A stretch of DNA of 64,000 bases from Candidatus Melainabacteria bacterium (GTDB lineage Bacteria > Cyanobacteriota > Vampirovibrionia > Obscuribacterales > Obscuribacteraceae), in the NCBI GenBank assembly GCA_003963305.1, contig RXJR01000001.1, positions 1-64,000 of the forward strand, given 5' to 3'. The notes beneath the pieces are model-generated. The model was not told the origin of the DNA. It did not search any database and worked only from the letters and a program-made list of their open reading frames with translations. The position numbers and the translations under genes are program-made. Numbering within the stretch: position 1 is the stretch's first letter; each line of letters begins with the position of its first letter. Shown here piece after piece: positions 18,169 through 28,138 of the stretch.

Positions 18169-19137
18169 ATGTCGGTGCCTATCTATATTCTCAAACGAAT
18201 TCTGCAGGCGCTGCCGTTACTCTTCATCATTTCAGTAATGAGTTTTACGATGCTGAAATTGGCACCAATTGATCCGCTGGCTCATTTACGAGCGAACCCC
18301 GCGATTTCCCTGTCGGCTATCAAGGCAGAGGAACAGCGACTCGGCTTGGACAAGCCGCCGGTCGTTCAGTACGGAATCTGGATTACCAACCTGGTGCGCG
18401 GCGACCTGGGCATATCCACATCTGGTGCCAACGTTTTCGATCTGCTTATGCAGCGCGCTGGAAACACACTGAAATTAAGCGCTCTGAGTATTTTGTTCAC
18501 CTGGCTGATTGCAATTCCAGCCGGAGTTATCGCTGCGGTCAACCGCGGAAAATTCTCGGACAAATTTTTCGGCGTATTAACATCAGTTGGAATGTCGATG
18601 CCGACATTTTTACTTGCACTGATGTTTTTGATGTTTGCGTTAGCTACACATCTCCTGCCGATCGGCGGTTTGACCAGCTCAAACTATTTCGAACTCGACC
18701 CACTGCATCAGGTGCTGGATGAATTAACACACCTGATTATTCCAGTCGCTGTTCTTACCTTTGTTTCGCTGGCTGGTATTCAGAGACAAATGCGGGCGAA
18801 TCTGCTCGACGTTTTAAGAGCTGAATACGTCCGCACCGCGCGCGCAAAAGGATTACCAGAAAACACTGTCATCTACCATCATGCCCTGCGCAACGCCATC
18901 AATCCGCTGATCACTCTTCTGGGATTCGAATTCGCATCTCTACTGAGCGGTGCTGCACTGACTGAAACTGTGCTTGCGTATCCGGGGCTAGGACGGCTGA
19001 CTCTGGAAGGCGTTCTTACTAAAGACATGAACCTGGTCATGGCTTCACTCATGCTGGGTGCGATCATGCTGATCACCGGCAACTTGCTGGCTGACGTTTT
19101 GCTGAAATTTGTCGACCCTCGCATCACGCTGGAATGA
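18169..19137 (+). CDS. ABC transporter permease, DppB/OppB type
   Basis: 322 residues, about six membrane segments. N-terminal RILQALPLLFIISVMSF and GDLGIST are typical of DppB/OppB. The EAA loop that contacts the ATPase is EYVRTARAKGLPENTVIYHH. The ATG follows the preceding stop codon directly, so it is in the same operon. It forms half of the inner-membrane channel. Confidence 0.93.
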   Translation: MSVPIYILKRILQALPLLFIISVMSFTMLKLAPIDPLAHLRANPAISLSAIKAEEQRLGLDKPPVVQYGIWITNLVRGDLGISTSGANVFDLLMQRAGNTLKLSALSILFTWLIAIPAGVIAAVNRGKFSDKFFGVLTSVGMSMPTFLLALMFLMFALATHLLPIGGLTSSNYFELDPLHQVLDELTHLIIPVAVLTFVSLAGIQRQMRANLLDVLRAEYVRTARAKGLPENTVIYHHALRNAINPLITLLGFEFASLLSGAALTETVLAYPGLGRLTLEGVLTKDMNLVMASLMLGAIMLITGNLLADVLLKFVDPRITLE

Positions 19138-19138
19138 T

Positions 19139-20257
19139 ATGGAATCAGCCGTAGCAACAATCGAACCTGCAGTCGCCAGGGAGCCTTTACGGAAGACTCC
19201 CTGGGACCGACTCTGGGCAGACAAGCTGGCGCGCTTCTCTTTGATCATTCTGGCAATTCTCTATTTCTGTGCGGCATTTGCAGACCCACTAACTCCGTAC
19301 AGCATGGATTTTAATGACGCCGAAGTGGCGAATGCGCCGCCAAGTATTATCCACTGGCACAACGTCAAAGGAGAAGTGGTCGCGCCTTACGTCTTGCAAG
19401 TGGAGCGCACCTTCAACCACGAGACCTACGAACAGCGCTACACCGAAATCGCAGGCGAAGGTTATCCGATACGACTTTTCATCAAAGGCGAGCCATACAA
19501 GATCTTTGGCATTATCCCCGGTGACATCCACCTCTTCGGTGTCTCGGAGCCGGGTCATTTATTCTTGCTTGGATCTGACATAAATGGCCGAGACAATTTT
19601 TCCAGATTATTCTTTGGCGCTCAAAAAAGCTTGACCATAGGATTCTTAGGACTATTCATCGCCTTCCCCATAGGCATTGTATATGGTGGCATGTCTGGTT
19701 TTGTCGGGGGTGCGATAGACAATTTCATGATGCGCGTCGCAGAAGCAATCATGTCCATTCCGAGCTTTTACTTGTTAATCGGACTGGCAGCAATGCTACC
19801 GCCTGAAATGACCAGCTCTCAACGTTTCGCACTGATCACTGTCATTCTCTCTTTCATAGGATGGGCTGGACTCGCCCGCGTAGTGCGAGGCATGGTGCTC
19901 TCAATTCGCGAAGAGGAGTTCGTGCAAGCAGCTCGCGCTGCGGGAATGGCTGAATTCCTCAACGTTGTAAAACACGTGATCCCTCAAACAGCAAGTTTTA
20001 TAATCGTGGCGGCAACATTGCAAGTGCCGAGTTTTATTCTTTCAGAGAGCGGCTTGAGTTTCATCGGCTTGGGCATTCAACAACCTGATGCGAGCTGGGG
20101 CAATATGCTGAAGGCGGCGCTAGACAATGCGAACGAACTCGTCGATCAACCATGGTTACTCGCCCCTGGATTTCTTATCTTTGTTACGATTCTCTGTTTC
20201 AACAATGTCGGTGACGTCTTGCGCGACGTACTCGATCCTAAAATGCAAGGCAGGTAA
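19139..20257 (+). CDS. ABC transporter permease, DppC/OppC type, with long extracytoplasmic insertion
   Basis: 372 residues from the ATG at 19139, one base after the upstream stop. After membrane segment 1 (FSLIILAILYFCAAFADPLTP) comes a ~110-residue extracytoplasmic insertion before the usual HLFLLGSDINGRDNFSR motif and the remaining segments. The EAA loop is EEFVQAARAAGMAEFLNVVKH. It pairs with the DppB-type permease. The insertion is longer than in standard DppC and may contact the binding proteins. No importer ATPase gene lies nearby. Confidence 0.92.
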   Translation: MESAVATIEPAVAREPLRKTPWDRLWADKLARFSLIILAILYFCAAFADPLTPYSMDFNDAEVANAPPSIIHWHNVKGEVVAPYVLQVERTFNHETYEQRYTEIAGEGYPIRLFIKGEPYKIFGIIPGDIHLFGVSEPGHLFLLGSDINGRDNFSRLFFGAQKSLTIGFLGLFIAFPIGIVYGGMSGFVGGAIDNFMMRVAEAIMSIPSFYLLIGLAAMLPPEMTSSQRFALITVILSFIGWAGLARVVRGMVLSIREEEFVQAARAAGMAEFLNVVKHVIPQTASFIIVAATLQVPSFILSESGLSFIGLGIQQPDASWGNMLKAALDNANELVDQPWLLAPGFLIFVTILCFNNVGDVLRDVLDPKMQGR

Positions 20258-20466
20258 TGGAAACTTCTATCCTCTATTGGGCAATTAGCGGAGCCGTCGC
20301 GGCAGCGGCGTTAGCAATCACAGCTTTTAATGCTAAGCACTGGATAGGCGCACAAAAGTTCCTCTGTGAAGATTGCAAATTTAATTCCGCAGAAGACTGC
20401 CTGAAGCCAGAACGCCCCACGGCGCTCGACTGTACCGCCTACCGCCCGTCGAAAGAGACGCCCTGA
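20257..20466 (+). CDS. Small membrane protein with Cys-rich tail
   Basis: 69 residues with one N-terminal membrane segment (ILYWAISGAVAAAALAITAF) and a tail with four cysteines (CEDCKFNSAEDC and LDC). The ATG overlaps the TAA of the permease gene, so it is the last gene of the peptide importer operon. The cysteines could bind a metal or form disulfides. No family recognised. Confidence 0.7.
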   Translation: METSILYWAISGAVAAAALAITAFNAKHWIGAQKFLCEDCKFNSAEDCLKPERPTALDCTAYRPSKETP

Positions 20467-20600
20467 AGGGCTCACTAACGAACTCCTTACACTTTTTGCG
20501 GAACATGAGACGACGGTTGCTTGTCTCATTAAATCAGGGAGATTCACAACCTTGTCTGAGCCGCTTAAGTGCCAGACCACACCGGTCTCCAGGGGGAAAT

Positions 20601-20906
20601 ATGACTGAGATGACGATATACGACAAGTACGCCAGAGAAGGCGAAGCGGCTGTCTCCGCGGGTGACTTTCGCGAGGCAGAAGCATGCTGGTACACCGCCA
20701 TGAAGATCGCTGAATACTTCGGCGAGCGTGACCCCAGACTGACCGAAAGCATGGAAAAGCTGGCGGATGTGTACGACAAAATGGATCGACACCGTGAGTC
20801 CGAAAAGCTCAAATTAAGCATCGGCAAAATGAAGAGCCGAGTCACTGGAACAAACCTGCCACCTCAGGGTCCGTTTAACAATCACGCCAGTAACGTCAGC
20901 GCCTGA
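20601..20906 (+). CDS. Small TPR-like protein
   Basis: 101 residues from ATG 20601, preceded by AGGGGGAAAT. EGEAAVSAGDFREAEACWYTAMKI and ESMEKLADVYDKMDRHRESEKL are two helix-turn-helix units of TPR type. It is probably a soluble protein-interaction module. The upstream in-frame ATG at 20496 lacks a ribosome site. It sits between the importer operon and a strong hairpin terminator. Confidence 0.75.
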   Translation: MTEMTIYDKYAREGEAAVSAGDFREAEACWYTAMKIAEYFGERDPRLTESMEKLADVYDKMDRHRESEKLKLSIGKMKSRVTGTNLPPQGPFNNHASNVSA

Positions 20907-20934
20907 CCAACGCGGACTGGTAGATAGTGACTGG

Positions 20935-20984
20935 TCTCCTTAATGGCGAGTCTCCATAATGGCGAGCGGGTCCTCCATAATGAC
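20935..20984. repeat. Short tandem repeat of CTCCATAATGGCGAG type
   Basis: Three consecutive ~16-bp units (CTCCTTAATGGCGAGT, CTCCATAATGGCGAGCGGG, CTCCATAATGACGGG) precede the terminator hairpin. Likely replication slippage; no function evident. Confidence 0.5.
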
Positions 20985-21011
20985 GGGCCAACCCCTCTCG
21001 GGGGTTGGCCC
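20985..21011. terminator. Strong bidirectional hairpin between convergent genes
   Basis: GGGCCAACCCC at 20985-20995 pairs perfectly with GGGGTTGGCCC at 21001-21011 over a five-base loop: an 11-bp GC-rich stem. It lies between the convergent TPR and protease genes. A T-run is weak on both sides, so it may act with Rho or as an RNA-protecting hairpin. Confidence 0.7.
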
Positions 21012-21041
21012 TGACAATTAGTTCCGACTTTCGACCGAACT

Positions 21042-22277
21042 CTAGTTTCCTACCAGCGCAGCAGCAGCATTCGGAATTCCGTATCCGAAATAATTGATGT
21101 TGTAGCTTGGCGGTTGGATTGCCGTGTTGCGCAGAATCTGGAGAACCTGAGCGTTGGTCAGGAATGGACGTCGAGCCCAGACCTGAGCAGCGACAGCGCA
21201 AGACAGCGGGCAGGAGAATGAAGTTCCACTGGCGGTTAGCGGCTGGCTATTGACGTCACTGGAGACAACATTCACACCAGCAGCAGTGAACCATAGCGGA
21301 TAGCCATAGGTCGAGAAGCTGGCCAGTTGCTGGCTCGAGTTGATCGCCGAGATGACGATCAGATAAGGCGTACGAGGACTGCAGTCGAACTGTCCGTCGT
21401 TTCCTGCAGAGTTAAACAGTAGACCTCCTGAATTGTAGAAATCCACAAACCCAGCAAAGAGAACAGGGTGAGCCGATTGATTTGCGTAAGTGTATGGAAC
21501 TCCGGCATTGACACTCAAGTTAATCAACCGAACATGGCGACTCTCGAGATAGAACAACGAATTCAAGACGTCGGCATCAGTAGTGTAGAGCTGCCCGTTA
21601 AAGCAATCTACGGGAATGATCACCGACCGATACGCCGGAGCTGCGCCCAGAGTGAAATTGTTCGTGGATGCAGCAGCGCAGGTCGAAACGAATGTACCGT
21701 GATAGAAGCCATTCGAAGCGAGATCGACGTTTCCTGCACCGTTCGTAATGATGTTGATTCCTCTGTCAACGCGTCCGGCGAGGTCATTCTGCGAACCGTT
21801 TACACCCGTATCGATCACACCAATTGAGACGCCTCTACCGTCGCCCTTGAGGAGCCATGAGGTCGGAACGTTCATCTGAGGCAGCTGATATTGCTGCGAG
21901 AACAGGGGATCGTTCGAATTGCTCTTAGCACGCATATTTACCTGGACAGCATCAAAATGCTCTTTGTTTTTCGAGAGCTTCTTCATGGTGTCCTGCATCT
22001 TGCCGTCAGGAACCCGGATTAGATAAGCAGTGATACGACCATTCGACATCGTCTTAACGATTGTCCCATCAGCGTCGCGCAAAGCTTGTGAACACTCATC
22101 TTTGTCAGCGCCCTGGTGAGCCATGACCAAGATCTCATTCGGCACATATGCCGAAGCAGGAATCGTGCCTCCCACCACAGCACCCTTCGACTGCGCTAAC
22201 GCAGGAGTGGCCGCGGCAATCAATATGGATAGACCCAGGGCCAACTGCCTGAGTCCAGTTAGTTTTTTTAGACGCAT
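21042..22277 (-). CDS. Secreted subtilisin-like serine protease (S8 family)
   Basis: 411 residues. Signal peptide with cleavage after TPALAQS near residue 30. A ~90-residue prodomain (NEILVMAHQGADKDECSQAL to VQVN) resembles I9/fervidolysin-type propeptides. The catalytic domain has Asp 156 in GVIDTGVNG, His 193 in YHGTFVST, the oxyanion Asn 291 in SAGNDG and Ser 353 in GTSFSCP, so the triad is complete. It should be exported and self-processed. AAGAGG precedes the ATG. Confidence 0.93.
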   Translation of the reverse strand: MRLKKLTGLRQLALGLSILIAAATPALAQSKGAVVGGTIPASAYVPNEILVMAHQGADKDECSQALRDADGTIVKTMSNGRITAYLIRVPDGKMQDTMKKLSKNKEHFDAVQVNMRAKSNSNDPLFSQQYQLPQMNVPTSWLLKGDGRGVSIGVIDTGVNGSQNDLAGRVDRGINIITNGAGNVDLASNGFYHGTFVSTCAAASTNNFTLGAAPAYRSVIIPVDCFNGQLYTTDADVLNSLFYLESRHVRLINLSVNAGVPYTYANQSAHPVLFAGFVDFYNSGGLLFNSAGNDGQFDCSPRTPYLIVISAINSSQQLASFSTYGYPLWFTAAGVNVVSSDVNSQPLTASGTSFSCPLSCAVAAQVWARRPFLTNAQVLQILRNTAIQPPSYNINYFGYGIPNAAAALVGN

Positions 22278-22743
22278 TAATCTAAAGCCTCTTATTGGGG
22301 GCTGAACGGGATTCGGGGGATTCCTTAGGATTAAATGAGCTAAGTTTTTTGCAATACTAGCACAGCGGTTATACCCGACTCAATTTAAATCGCATCTGGT
22401 TTCAGTGAAGTGCCTGCTGATTTTACGTAACAATATAAAGGATGATGATCTTGCATCGTGGCGCACTATCATCTCGAACATTTGAAGGTTTTCCGATCCG
22501 AACAATATTCGACGATGCACCGAATATGGTGCCTCTTCAAATTCATTTAGATCAGTAAAAGCAACTTACTTGATCCGACAATCACGATTGAAGTTAAAGG
22601 GAACTTGAACAGCGTTTAGACATTCTGAGCAAAATTCAGCCGGCAATGTTGCATGGATTACAACTGAACTAATCGCCCATTTGCATATTTGGTGCTACTA
22701 TTCTTGATATCCACGCACTCATCAGAACCGGACCGGCCGAAGC
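22278..22743. other. 466-bp intergenic region with divergent promoters
   Basis: This gap separates the leftward protease gene and the rightward membrane protein gene. It is AT-rich, contains a likely protease promoter (22354-22383) and a small hairpin GCACC-6nt-GGTGC at 22517-22532. No ORF or RNA gene recognised. Confidence 0.6.
22354..22383 (-). promoter_or_regulatory. Candidate sigma70-type promoter for the S8 protease
   Basis: On the minus strand TTGAGT (22383-22378) and TAGTAT (22359-22354) are separated by 18 bases. This is a reasonable -35/-10 pair about 77 bases upstream of the protease start. Prediction by eye only. Confidence 0.35.
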
Positions 22744-23697
22744 TTGAACAAAAACTCATTAGCCCCGCTACGTTGGTTGATTGCACCGTTTGGTGCCACG
22801 GCCGCATTTGTAGCCAGTCAAGAGCTATTCTCGATAATTGCAGGTTTGATTAAGCCGACTTTAATTCCGTCACTGGCAATGTGGGCGGTCAGTGATTGGT
22901 GCAGTACCGCTTTCGCGATGTACACGGCAGTTGAAATTGCTCCAAGGAGAAAGGGAATGGTCGCGCTCGTCGCCGCCGTCGCACTTTCACTCTGGCACTG
23001 TGCCCTCATGGTCCTGGCTCCGCAGCACCCGATTTCAGCAAGCCATTCCCACGAAACCATTTGGATAACCTGCCTGGGCGGATTCGCCATCGCTGCCATT
23101 CTTGCGGCTCGTTTCATTCGCAACGAGCAATTCGACATCCCAGGCGACGAATTAGTGGAAGTAGTAATGAAACAGTTGGCCGAATCACGTTTACAGCTGG
23201 CGGCAGATTCACTGGACGACACCGTACTCGACCACGAGAGCTTCTCTGAAGATAGTGAAAAACCGACATATAAAACTGATCGCGATATGATCCTGCTCGA
23301 ACGAGAGCTCCGCTACGTCAATCTACCGCGAACGGCGTACATCTCCGCCATCAGATTTGCCATTGCAGTTGAACGTGATGCCGCATTGCAAAACTGCAAA
23401 GGTGAGCTTTTGTTCTTCCATCAAATCGTTCTGGATAGTGCGATGAGGCTCAGCGTTATGAAAAACAGCGAGTCATTCTGGAAGACGACCGCGCACCAAT
23501 TTCGCGCTTATGAAAATCTAACGGAAGAAGAGCGTCGCAGCCTTGTGGATCGAACCGAAGCATTGCTGCCGATCGAGCGTGAACCAGAGTCTGAACCTGC
23601 GGAAAGCGAGCTGATTGCAGAGCAAATGCTGCTGGAAGTAACAACAGAACTCGGACTGGAAGTTGAGCCCGAACTACAGTACGCGATGAATACTTGA
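22744..23697 (+). CDS. Hypothetical membrane protein
   Basis: 317 residues, TTG start. About four membrane segments in the first 130 residues (LIAPFGATAAFVASQELFSI, ALVAAVALSLWHCALMVLA, TCLGGFAIAAILAARFI). A charged cytoplasmic region follows, with Glu/Leu-rich helices to the C-terminus. No known family. Six bases separate it from the next gene, so they are cotranscribed. Confidence 0.7.
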   Translation: MNKNSLAPLRWLIAPFGATAAFVASQELFSIIAGLIKPTLIPSLAMWAVSDWCSTAFAMYTAVEIAPRRKGMVALVAAVALSLWHCALMVLAPQHPISASHSHETIWITCLGGFAIAAILAARFIRNEQFDIPGDELVEVVMKQLAESRLQLAADSLDDTVLDHESFSEDSEKPTYKTDRDMILLERELRYVNLPRTAYISAIRFAIAVERDAALQNCKGELLFFHQIVLDSAMRLSVMKNSESFWKTTAHQFRAYENLTEEERRSLVDRTEALLPIEREPESEPAESELIAEQMLLEVTTELGLEVEPELQYAMNT

Positions 23698-23703
23698 TTC
23701 CGC

Positions 23704-24174
23704 ATGAACGACATTGAGCTGAAAGCTCTCGAATTGAAGCGCAAAGCCTGGGAAGTGCTCGACGGTAAGGCAGAAGCCGATGTTCTATTTCAAGAGCTAT
23801 ACAGGCTCGAGCGGCAGAGTCCCGACTTTCTGGAGTCAGTAGCGAAACAACTGGAAGCCGATAACGGGCGCTGGTCAGTGACTTCGGCCCTGCCGAACGC
23901 AGAGGTTAAGAGAGAACAGGCGACTCAGCGCATAGAAGAAATCTCCTTTCACGCACTTGACGAGCCGGTCAACGAACCACATGCTCATGAAGTTGGCAGA
24001 GAGCAATTTCAGCACGTATCTGTCCCTAAAAACGCCGAACTGGAGATGAGTCAGCACGCGGCTGAAAACGCTGAACGATTATCTGTTATTGTTTGGCGGT
24101 CAGATTATGGCGACCGAGCCTGGTTAGAAGATTTCGCCAAAGACATTAACAAAAAGAATAAGGATGAGAAATAG
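23704..24174 (+). CDS. Hypothetical soluble protein
   Basis: 156 residues, mostly charged and helical, with no signal peptide or membrane segment. The N-terminus (IELKALELKRKAWEVLDGKA) suggests an amphipathic helix. No family recognised. It is the second gene of a likely pair with the membrane protein upstream, and 42 bp precede the phosphohexomutase gene. Confidence 0.65.
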   Translation: MNDIELKALELKRKAWEVLDGKAEADVLFQELYRLERQSPDFLESVAKQLEADNGRWSVTSALPNAEVKREQATQRIEEISFHALDEPVNEPHAHEVGREQFQHVSVPKNAELEMSQHAAENAERLSVIVWRSDYGDRAWLEDFAKDINKKNKDEK

Positions 24175-24216
24175 AGCGCACTTCCGTGTGCAGGAAACGA
24201 ATTTGACGGAGCCAGA

Positions 24217-25605
24217 ATGAAAACAGCCACTCTTCACGATGTATTTAAAAGATATGATGTCCGCGGCTTATATCCGTCCGAGTTGAATGAAGAACTCGCT
24301 TATCAGGTCGGCGTGCAGTTCGTGAAGCTTCTAAACGCCAGGACAGTCGTACTGGGGCGCGATATGCGCGTCAGCGGACCGCGACTTTTCGAAGCGCTCG
24401 CACAGGGCATCGCTGATGGTGGCGCACAAGTCATCGACATTGGATTAGTATCCACCGATGCGCTTTATTTCGCTGTCGGAAAATACCACTATGACGGCGG
24501 GATCATGCTAACTGCATCGCACAACCCCGCTGAATACAACGGAATGAAATTTACCAGAGAGAACGCTGAAGCGCTGTCTCTTGAAACGGGATTGGCGCAG
24601 ATTCGCGACGCCATCATGAACGGTGGCAGCGGTGGACCCAGTGGCAGCGGTGGTAGCTATACCGATGCGAAGTCCGCACAAACACGAGCAGGCGCGACCC
24701 GAATAGAGCGGGACATTCTCGAAGATTTCGCGGCGCATTGCCTCTCATTTATTGATACGAAATCAATCAAGCCCTTCAAAATCGCTATCGACACAGGTAA
24801 CGGAATGGGCGGAAAAATTATTCCTCCAGTCTTCAAACACCTGCCTTGCGAGATTGTACCCCTGTATTTCGAACTCGACGGAAGCTTTCCAAATCACCCG
24901 GCCAACCCGCTCGAACCGGAAAATATTCGCGACTTGCAAGAAGCGGTCAAGAAGCACAAATGCGATCTCGGAGTAGCCTTCGACGGTGACGCCGATCGAA
25001 TGTTCATACTCGACGAAAAAGGGAATCTTGTTACCGGCGACATCGTTACCGCGCTAGTCGCAATCAACACATTGAAGCACCATCCGCATCAGACGATCCT
25101 CTACAATGTCGTTTGCAGCCAGACAGTGCCCGAAGTGATCACCGCGCATAGTGGCAAACCGAGAAGAGCGCCCGTAGGACATTCTCTAATCAAGAAAATC
25201 ATGCGCGACGAAGACATCATATTTGGTGGCGAACACAGTGGACACTTCTATTTCCGCGACAACTGGTATGCGGATTCCGGCATGATCGCGCTGTTGCAAT
25301 GCCTGCAAGTATTCAGTGAAACAGACAAAAAAATCAGTGAAATCATTGCTCCAATCGACAAACGATATCGCTCGGGTGAAGTAAATCGAAAAGTAAAAGA
25401 CATTCCAGCGGCAATTTCCAAATTGGAAACTCATCACAAGAATGCGGAGCTAAACCACCTGGATGGCGTCACCATCACATATCCGGACTGGTGGATGAAC
25501 GTGCGCAGCTCCAACACAGAGCCTCTGCTCCGCATCAACATCGAAGCAAACAGCGAAGATGTGCTGAATGCCAAATTAGAAGAGGTTCTAGCGCTGCTGG
25601 CATAG
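24217..25605 (+). CDS. manB: Phosphomannomutase/phosphoglucomutase
   Basis: 462 residues of the alpha-D-phosphohexomutase family. The active-site serine is in TASHNPAEYNG (Ser 101), the metal loop is DGDADR (256-261), the sugar loop is GGEHSGH, and the phosphate-binding loop is RSSNTEPLLRI. It interconverts hexose 6- and 1-phosphates for GDP-mannose or UDP-glucose synthesis. A Gly/Ser-rich insert (residues ~136-147) lies after domain 1's active site and is unusual. GGAGCCAGA precedes the ATG. It stands first in a sugar-nucleotide gene run. Confidence 0.92.
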   Translation: MKTATLHDVFKRYDVRGLYPSELNEELAYQVGVQFVKLLNARTVVLGRDMRVSGPRLFEALAQGIADGGAQVIDIGLVSTDALYFAVGKYHYDGGIMLTASHNPAEYNGMKFTRENAEALSLETGLAQIRDAIMNGGSGGPSGSGGSYTDAKSAQTRAGATRIERDILEDFAAHCLSFIDTKSIKPFKIAIDTGNGMGGKIIPPVFKHLPCEIVPLYFELDGSFPNHPANPLEPENIRDLQEAVKKHKCDLGVAFDGDADRMFILDEKGNLVTGDIVTALVAINTLKHHPHQTILYNVVCSQTVPEVITAHSGKPRRAPVGHSLIKKIMRDEDIIFGGEHSGHFYFRDNWYADSGMIALLQCLQVFSETDKKISEIIAPIDKRYRSGEVNRKVKDIPAAISKLETHHKNAELNHLDGVTITYPDWWMNVRSSNTEPLLRINIEANSEDVLNAKLEEVLALLA

Positions 25606-25777
25606 CAGAGCAATCTAATACGCTTTTCATCAACTCAATGTGGACCTTCGATAATTGCCTATCGAGGCCAATATTTAGTAAGCATTAGGGTTTATTTGAC
25701 CGATAGGCGCCCGGTCTCTGGTAATCTGCCATTGATCGTCTCAAGTCTTCGGACTACTCACCCATAGGATTTGCATA

Positions 25778-27184
25778 GTGGACATTTCTGTAATCGGAGC
25801 CGGATACGTCGGACTGGTAACCAGCGCCATGCTTGCGCGTCTTGGCAACCAGGTCATAGCGGTTGATTCAAATCGAGAAAAATTGGAAAGCCTTAAACAA
25901 GGCAAAGCGCCATTCTTCGAACCGGGATTAGACGAGTTGCTGACTGATGCAATTAATTCAGGCTTTCTCAAGTTTTCAGACAGCATCGAACAAGCCGTCG
26001 CCAAATCAGAAGTGATCTTTATCGCAGTTGGTACACCACCGCTCTCGAACGGTGAGTCAGACCTGTCTCAGGTTATGGCTGTAGCTCGCGCTATTGGTCG
26101 TTCGCTTGACTCGTCGAGACGACGCATTATCGTTAACAAATCTACCGTTCCAGTCGGCTCGGGCAACTGGGTTGAAATGCTGGTGAGCCAGGGCGTTCAG
26201 AGTGTGCAACCAGTTGCGGCTGGCACTTCTCGCGCTGACGCCAGTCGTTCCAACGCTCCCGCTTTCACTGTGGTCAGCAATCCTGAATTTCTCAGAGAAG
26301 GAAGCGCGATAACTGACTCCTTCTATCCTGACAGAATCGTCGTCGGCGCTTCAGACGATCAGGCTGCAAGCCTGATGAAACAACTCTATAAGCCAATCTT
26401 GAGTCAGACATTCGAAGCTCCTGCTTACGCTCCACGTCCGGCAAATTTCACGACCGTGCCGTTTGTTATCACTGACGTGCCGAGCGCTGAATTGATCAAG
26501 TATTCCGCCAACGCGTTTCTTGCATTGAAGATCAGTTTTGCCAACGAAATCGCTGGACTTTGCGAGAAAGTCGGAGCCGATGTTCGTCAAATCGTACGCG
26601 GCATCGGGCTGGACAAGCGCATCGGCTCGAACTTCCTCAGCGCCGGCGTTGGCTGGGGCGGTAGCTGCTTCGGCAAAGATATTGGCGCGCTCCAACAAGT
26701 TGCTCGCGAATATAGCTATCCCACACCACTGCTGGAAGCGACCTGCGAAGTCAACGCTCGCCAGCGTCTTGTAGTGATCAAAAAGCTGCAAGAAGACTTG
26801 AAGATTTTGAAAGGGCGCACAGTAGGTTTGATGGGACTTTCCTTCAAACCAAACACTGATGACCTCAGAGACGCTCCGAGTTTAACGATTGCCAGACAAC
26901 TCTTGAAGATGGGCGCATCAGTAAAGGTGTACGACCCTGTTTCCAATGAAATTTGCCGCACTATGAATCCAGATCTCGATCTGGTCTACTGCGACACGCT
27001 GGTGCATCTCGCCACCGATTCCGATGCACTCGTACTGGTCACGGAATGGGAAGAATTCATTCGCACAGATTGGAAAGCACTGGCGAAAGTCATGCGCTAT
27101 CCACTCATTATCGATGGTCGCAATACCCTGCTTGAAGCTGATGTGACCGGTGCCGATTTGATTTACAGGGGGATTGGACACTAA
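25778..27184 (+). CDS. ugd: UDP-glucose 6-dehydrogenase
   Basis: 468 residues. NAD-binding [13 protein letters not shown] at the N-terminus, VGTPP and STVPVGS, then the catalytic cysteine in [10 protein letters not shown] (Cys 297) and the C-terminal Rossmann-like domain ([19 protein letters not shown]). It oxidises UDP-glucose to UDP-glucuronate. GTG start after AGGATTTGCATA. A Ser/Ala-rich insert around residues 143-160 is longer than usual. Its stop overlaps the start of the decarboxylase gene. Confidence 0.95.
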   Translation: MDISVIGAGYVGLVTSAMLARLGNQVIAVDSNREKLESLKQGKAPFFEPGLDELLTDAINSGFLKFSDSIEQAVAKSEVIFIAVGTPPLSNGESDLSQVMAVARAIGRSLDSSRRRIIVNKSTVPVGSGNWVEMLVSQGVQSVQPVAAGTSRADASRSNAPAFTVVSNPEFLREGSAITDSFYPDRIVVGASDDQAASLMKQLYKPILSQTFEAPAYAPRPANFTTVPFVITDVPSAELIKYSANAFLALKISFANEIAGLCEKVGADVRQIVRGIGLDKRIGSNFLSAGVGWGGSCFGKDIGALQQVAREYSYPTPLLEATCEVNARQRLVVIKKLQEDLKILKGRTVGLMGLSFKPNTDDLRDAPSLTIARQLLKMGASVKVYDPVSNEICRTMNPDLDLVYCDTLVHLATDSDALVLVTEWEEFIRTDWKALAKVMRYPLIIDGRNTLLEADVTGADLIYRGIGH

Positions 27185-28137
27185 TGAGAGTACTCATCAC
27201 AGGCGGTGCCGGCTTCATCGGATCACATCTCGTAGATCGCATGATCGCAGATGGGCACAGCGTTGTCGTCATGGACAACCTGATTACAGGCAATTTGCAG
27301 AACATTGCCCGCCATACCTCCAACACAAAATTCGAGTTCATTCATCACAACGTCAGCAATCACATTCACGTTGCCGGAAATCTCGACTGGGTAATCCACT
27401 TCGCATCGCCAGCAAGCCCGATCGATTACTTGAATTTGCCAATCGAGACACTGAAGGTGAACTCACTCGGCACCCATAACACGCTGGGATTGGCTCTCAG
27501 CAAAGGCGCCAAATATTTCCTGGCGAGCACCTCTGAATGTTATGGAGACCCTGAGGTTCATCCACAACCCGAATCATATTGGGGTCACGTCAACCCGATC
27601 GGACCTCGCGGTGTGTACGACGAAGCCAAACGTTTCGCGGAAGCTATAACCATGGCTTATCACCACAAACATAATCTGGATTCGAGAATCATCCGTATCT
27701 TCAATTGCTATGGACCGCGCCTGAGATTCAATGACGGCCGTGTCGTATCCAATTTCATTCACCAGGCCCTGACAAACAAGCCGCTCACCATATACGGTGA
27801 AGGTTCACAAACTCGCAGCTTCCAGTACGTTTCAGATCTGGTCGAAGGAATTGTGCGCTTGATGGGTGTCAAATTCCACGAACCAGTCAATCTCGGCAAT
27901 CCGCAGGAGCGGACGGTTGCAGAACTGGCCACATTGATCAAGGAGCTCACCGGTTCCAAGAGCGAAATCGTTTATGAACCGCTACCGACAGATGATCCAA
28001 AGCGTCGCTTGCCGGACATTACCCGTGCCAAGAAACTGCTCGACTGGACACCGGAGAAAGACCTGGTGGAAGGGCTGAATACGACGATTGCCTGGTATCG
28101 CGAGCATCTGCCGCAGTTTGCTGCTGCGCAGAAGTAG
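27184..28137 (+). CDS. uxs: UDP-glucuronate decarboxylase (UDP-xylose synthase type)
   Basis: 317 residues, extended short-chain dehydrogenase. NAD loop [41 protein letters not shown] and [14 protein letters not shown] with the catalytic Ser/Tyr 145/Lys 149. The YGDP...YWG and GPRxxYDE motifs are those of Uxs, not of RmlB. It converts UDP-glucuronate, made by the overlapping upstream gene, to UDP-xylose. The pair points to xylose in the surface glycans. Confidence 0.92.
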   Translation: MRVLITGGAGFIGSHLVDRMIADGHSVVVMDNLITGNLQNIARHTSNTKFEFIHHNVSNHIHVAGNLDWVIHFASPASPIDYLNLPIETLKVNSLGTHNTLGLALSKGAKYFLASTSECYGDPEVHPQPESYWGHVNPIGPRGVYDEAKRFAEAITMAYHHKHNLDSRIIRIFNCYGPRLRFNDGRVVSNFIHQALTNKPLTIYGEGSQTRSFQYVSDLVEGIVRLMGVKFHEPVNLGNPQERTVAELATLIKELTGSKSEIVYEPLPTDDPKRRLPDITRAKKLLDWTPEKDLVEGLNTTIAWYREHLPQFAAAQK

Positions 28138-28138
28138 T

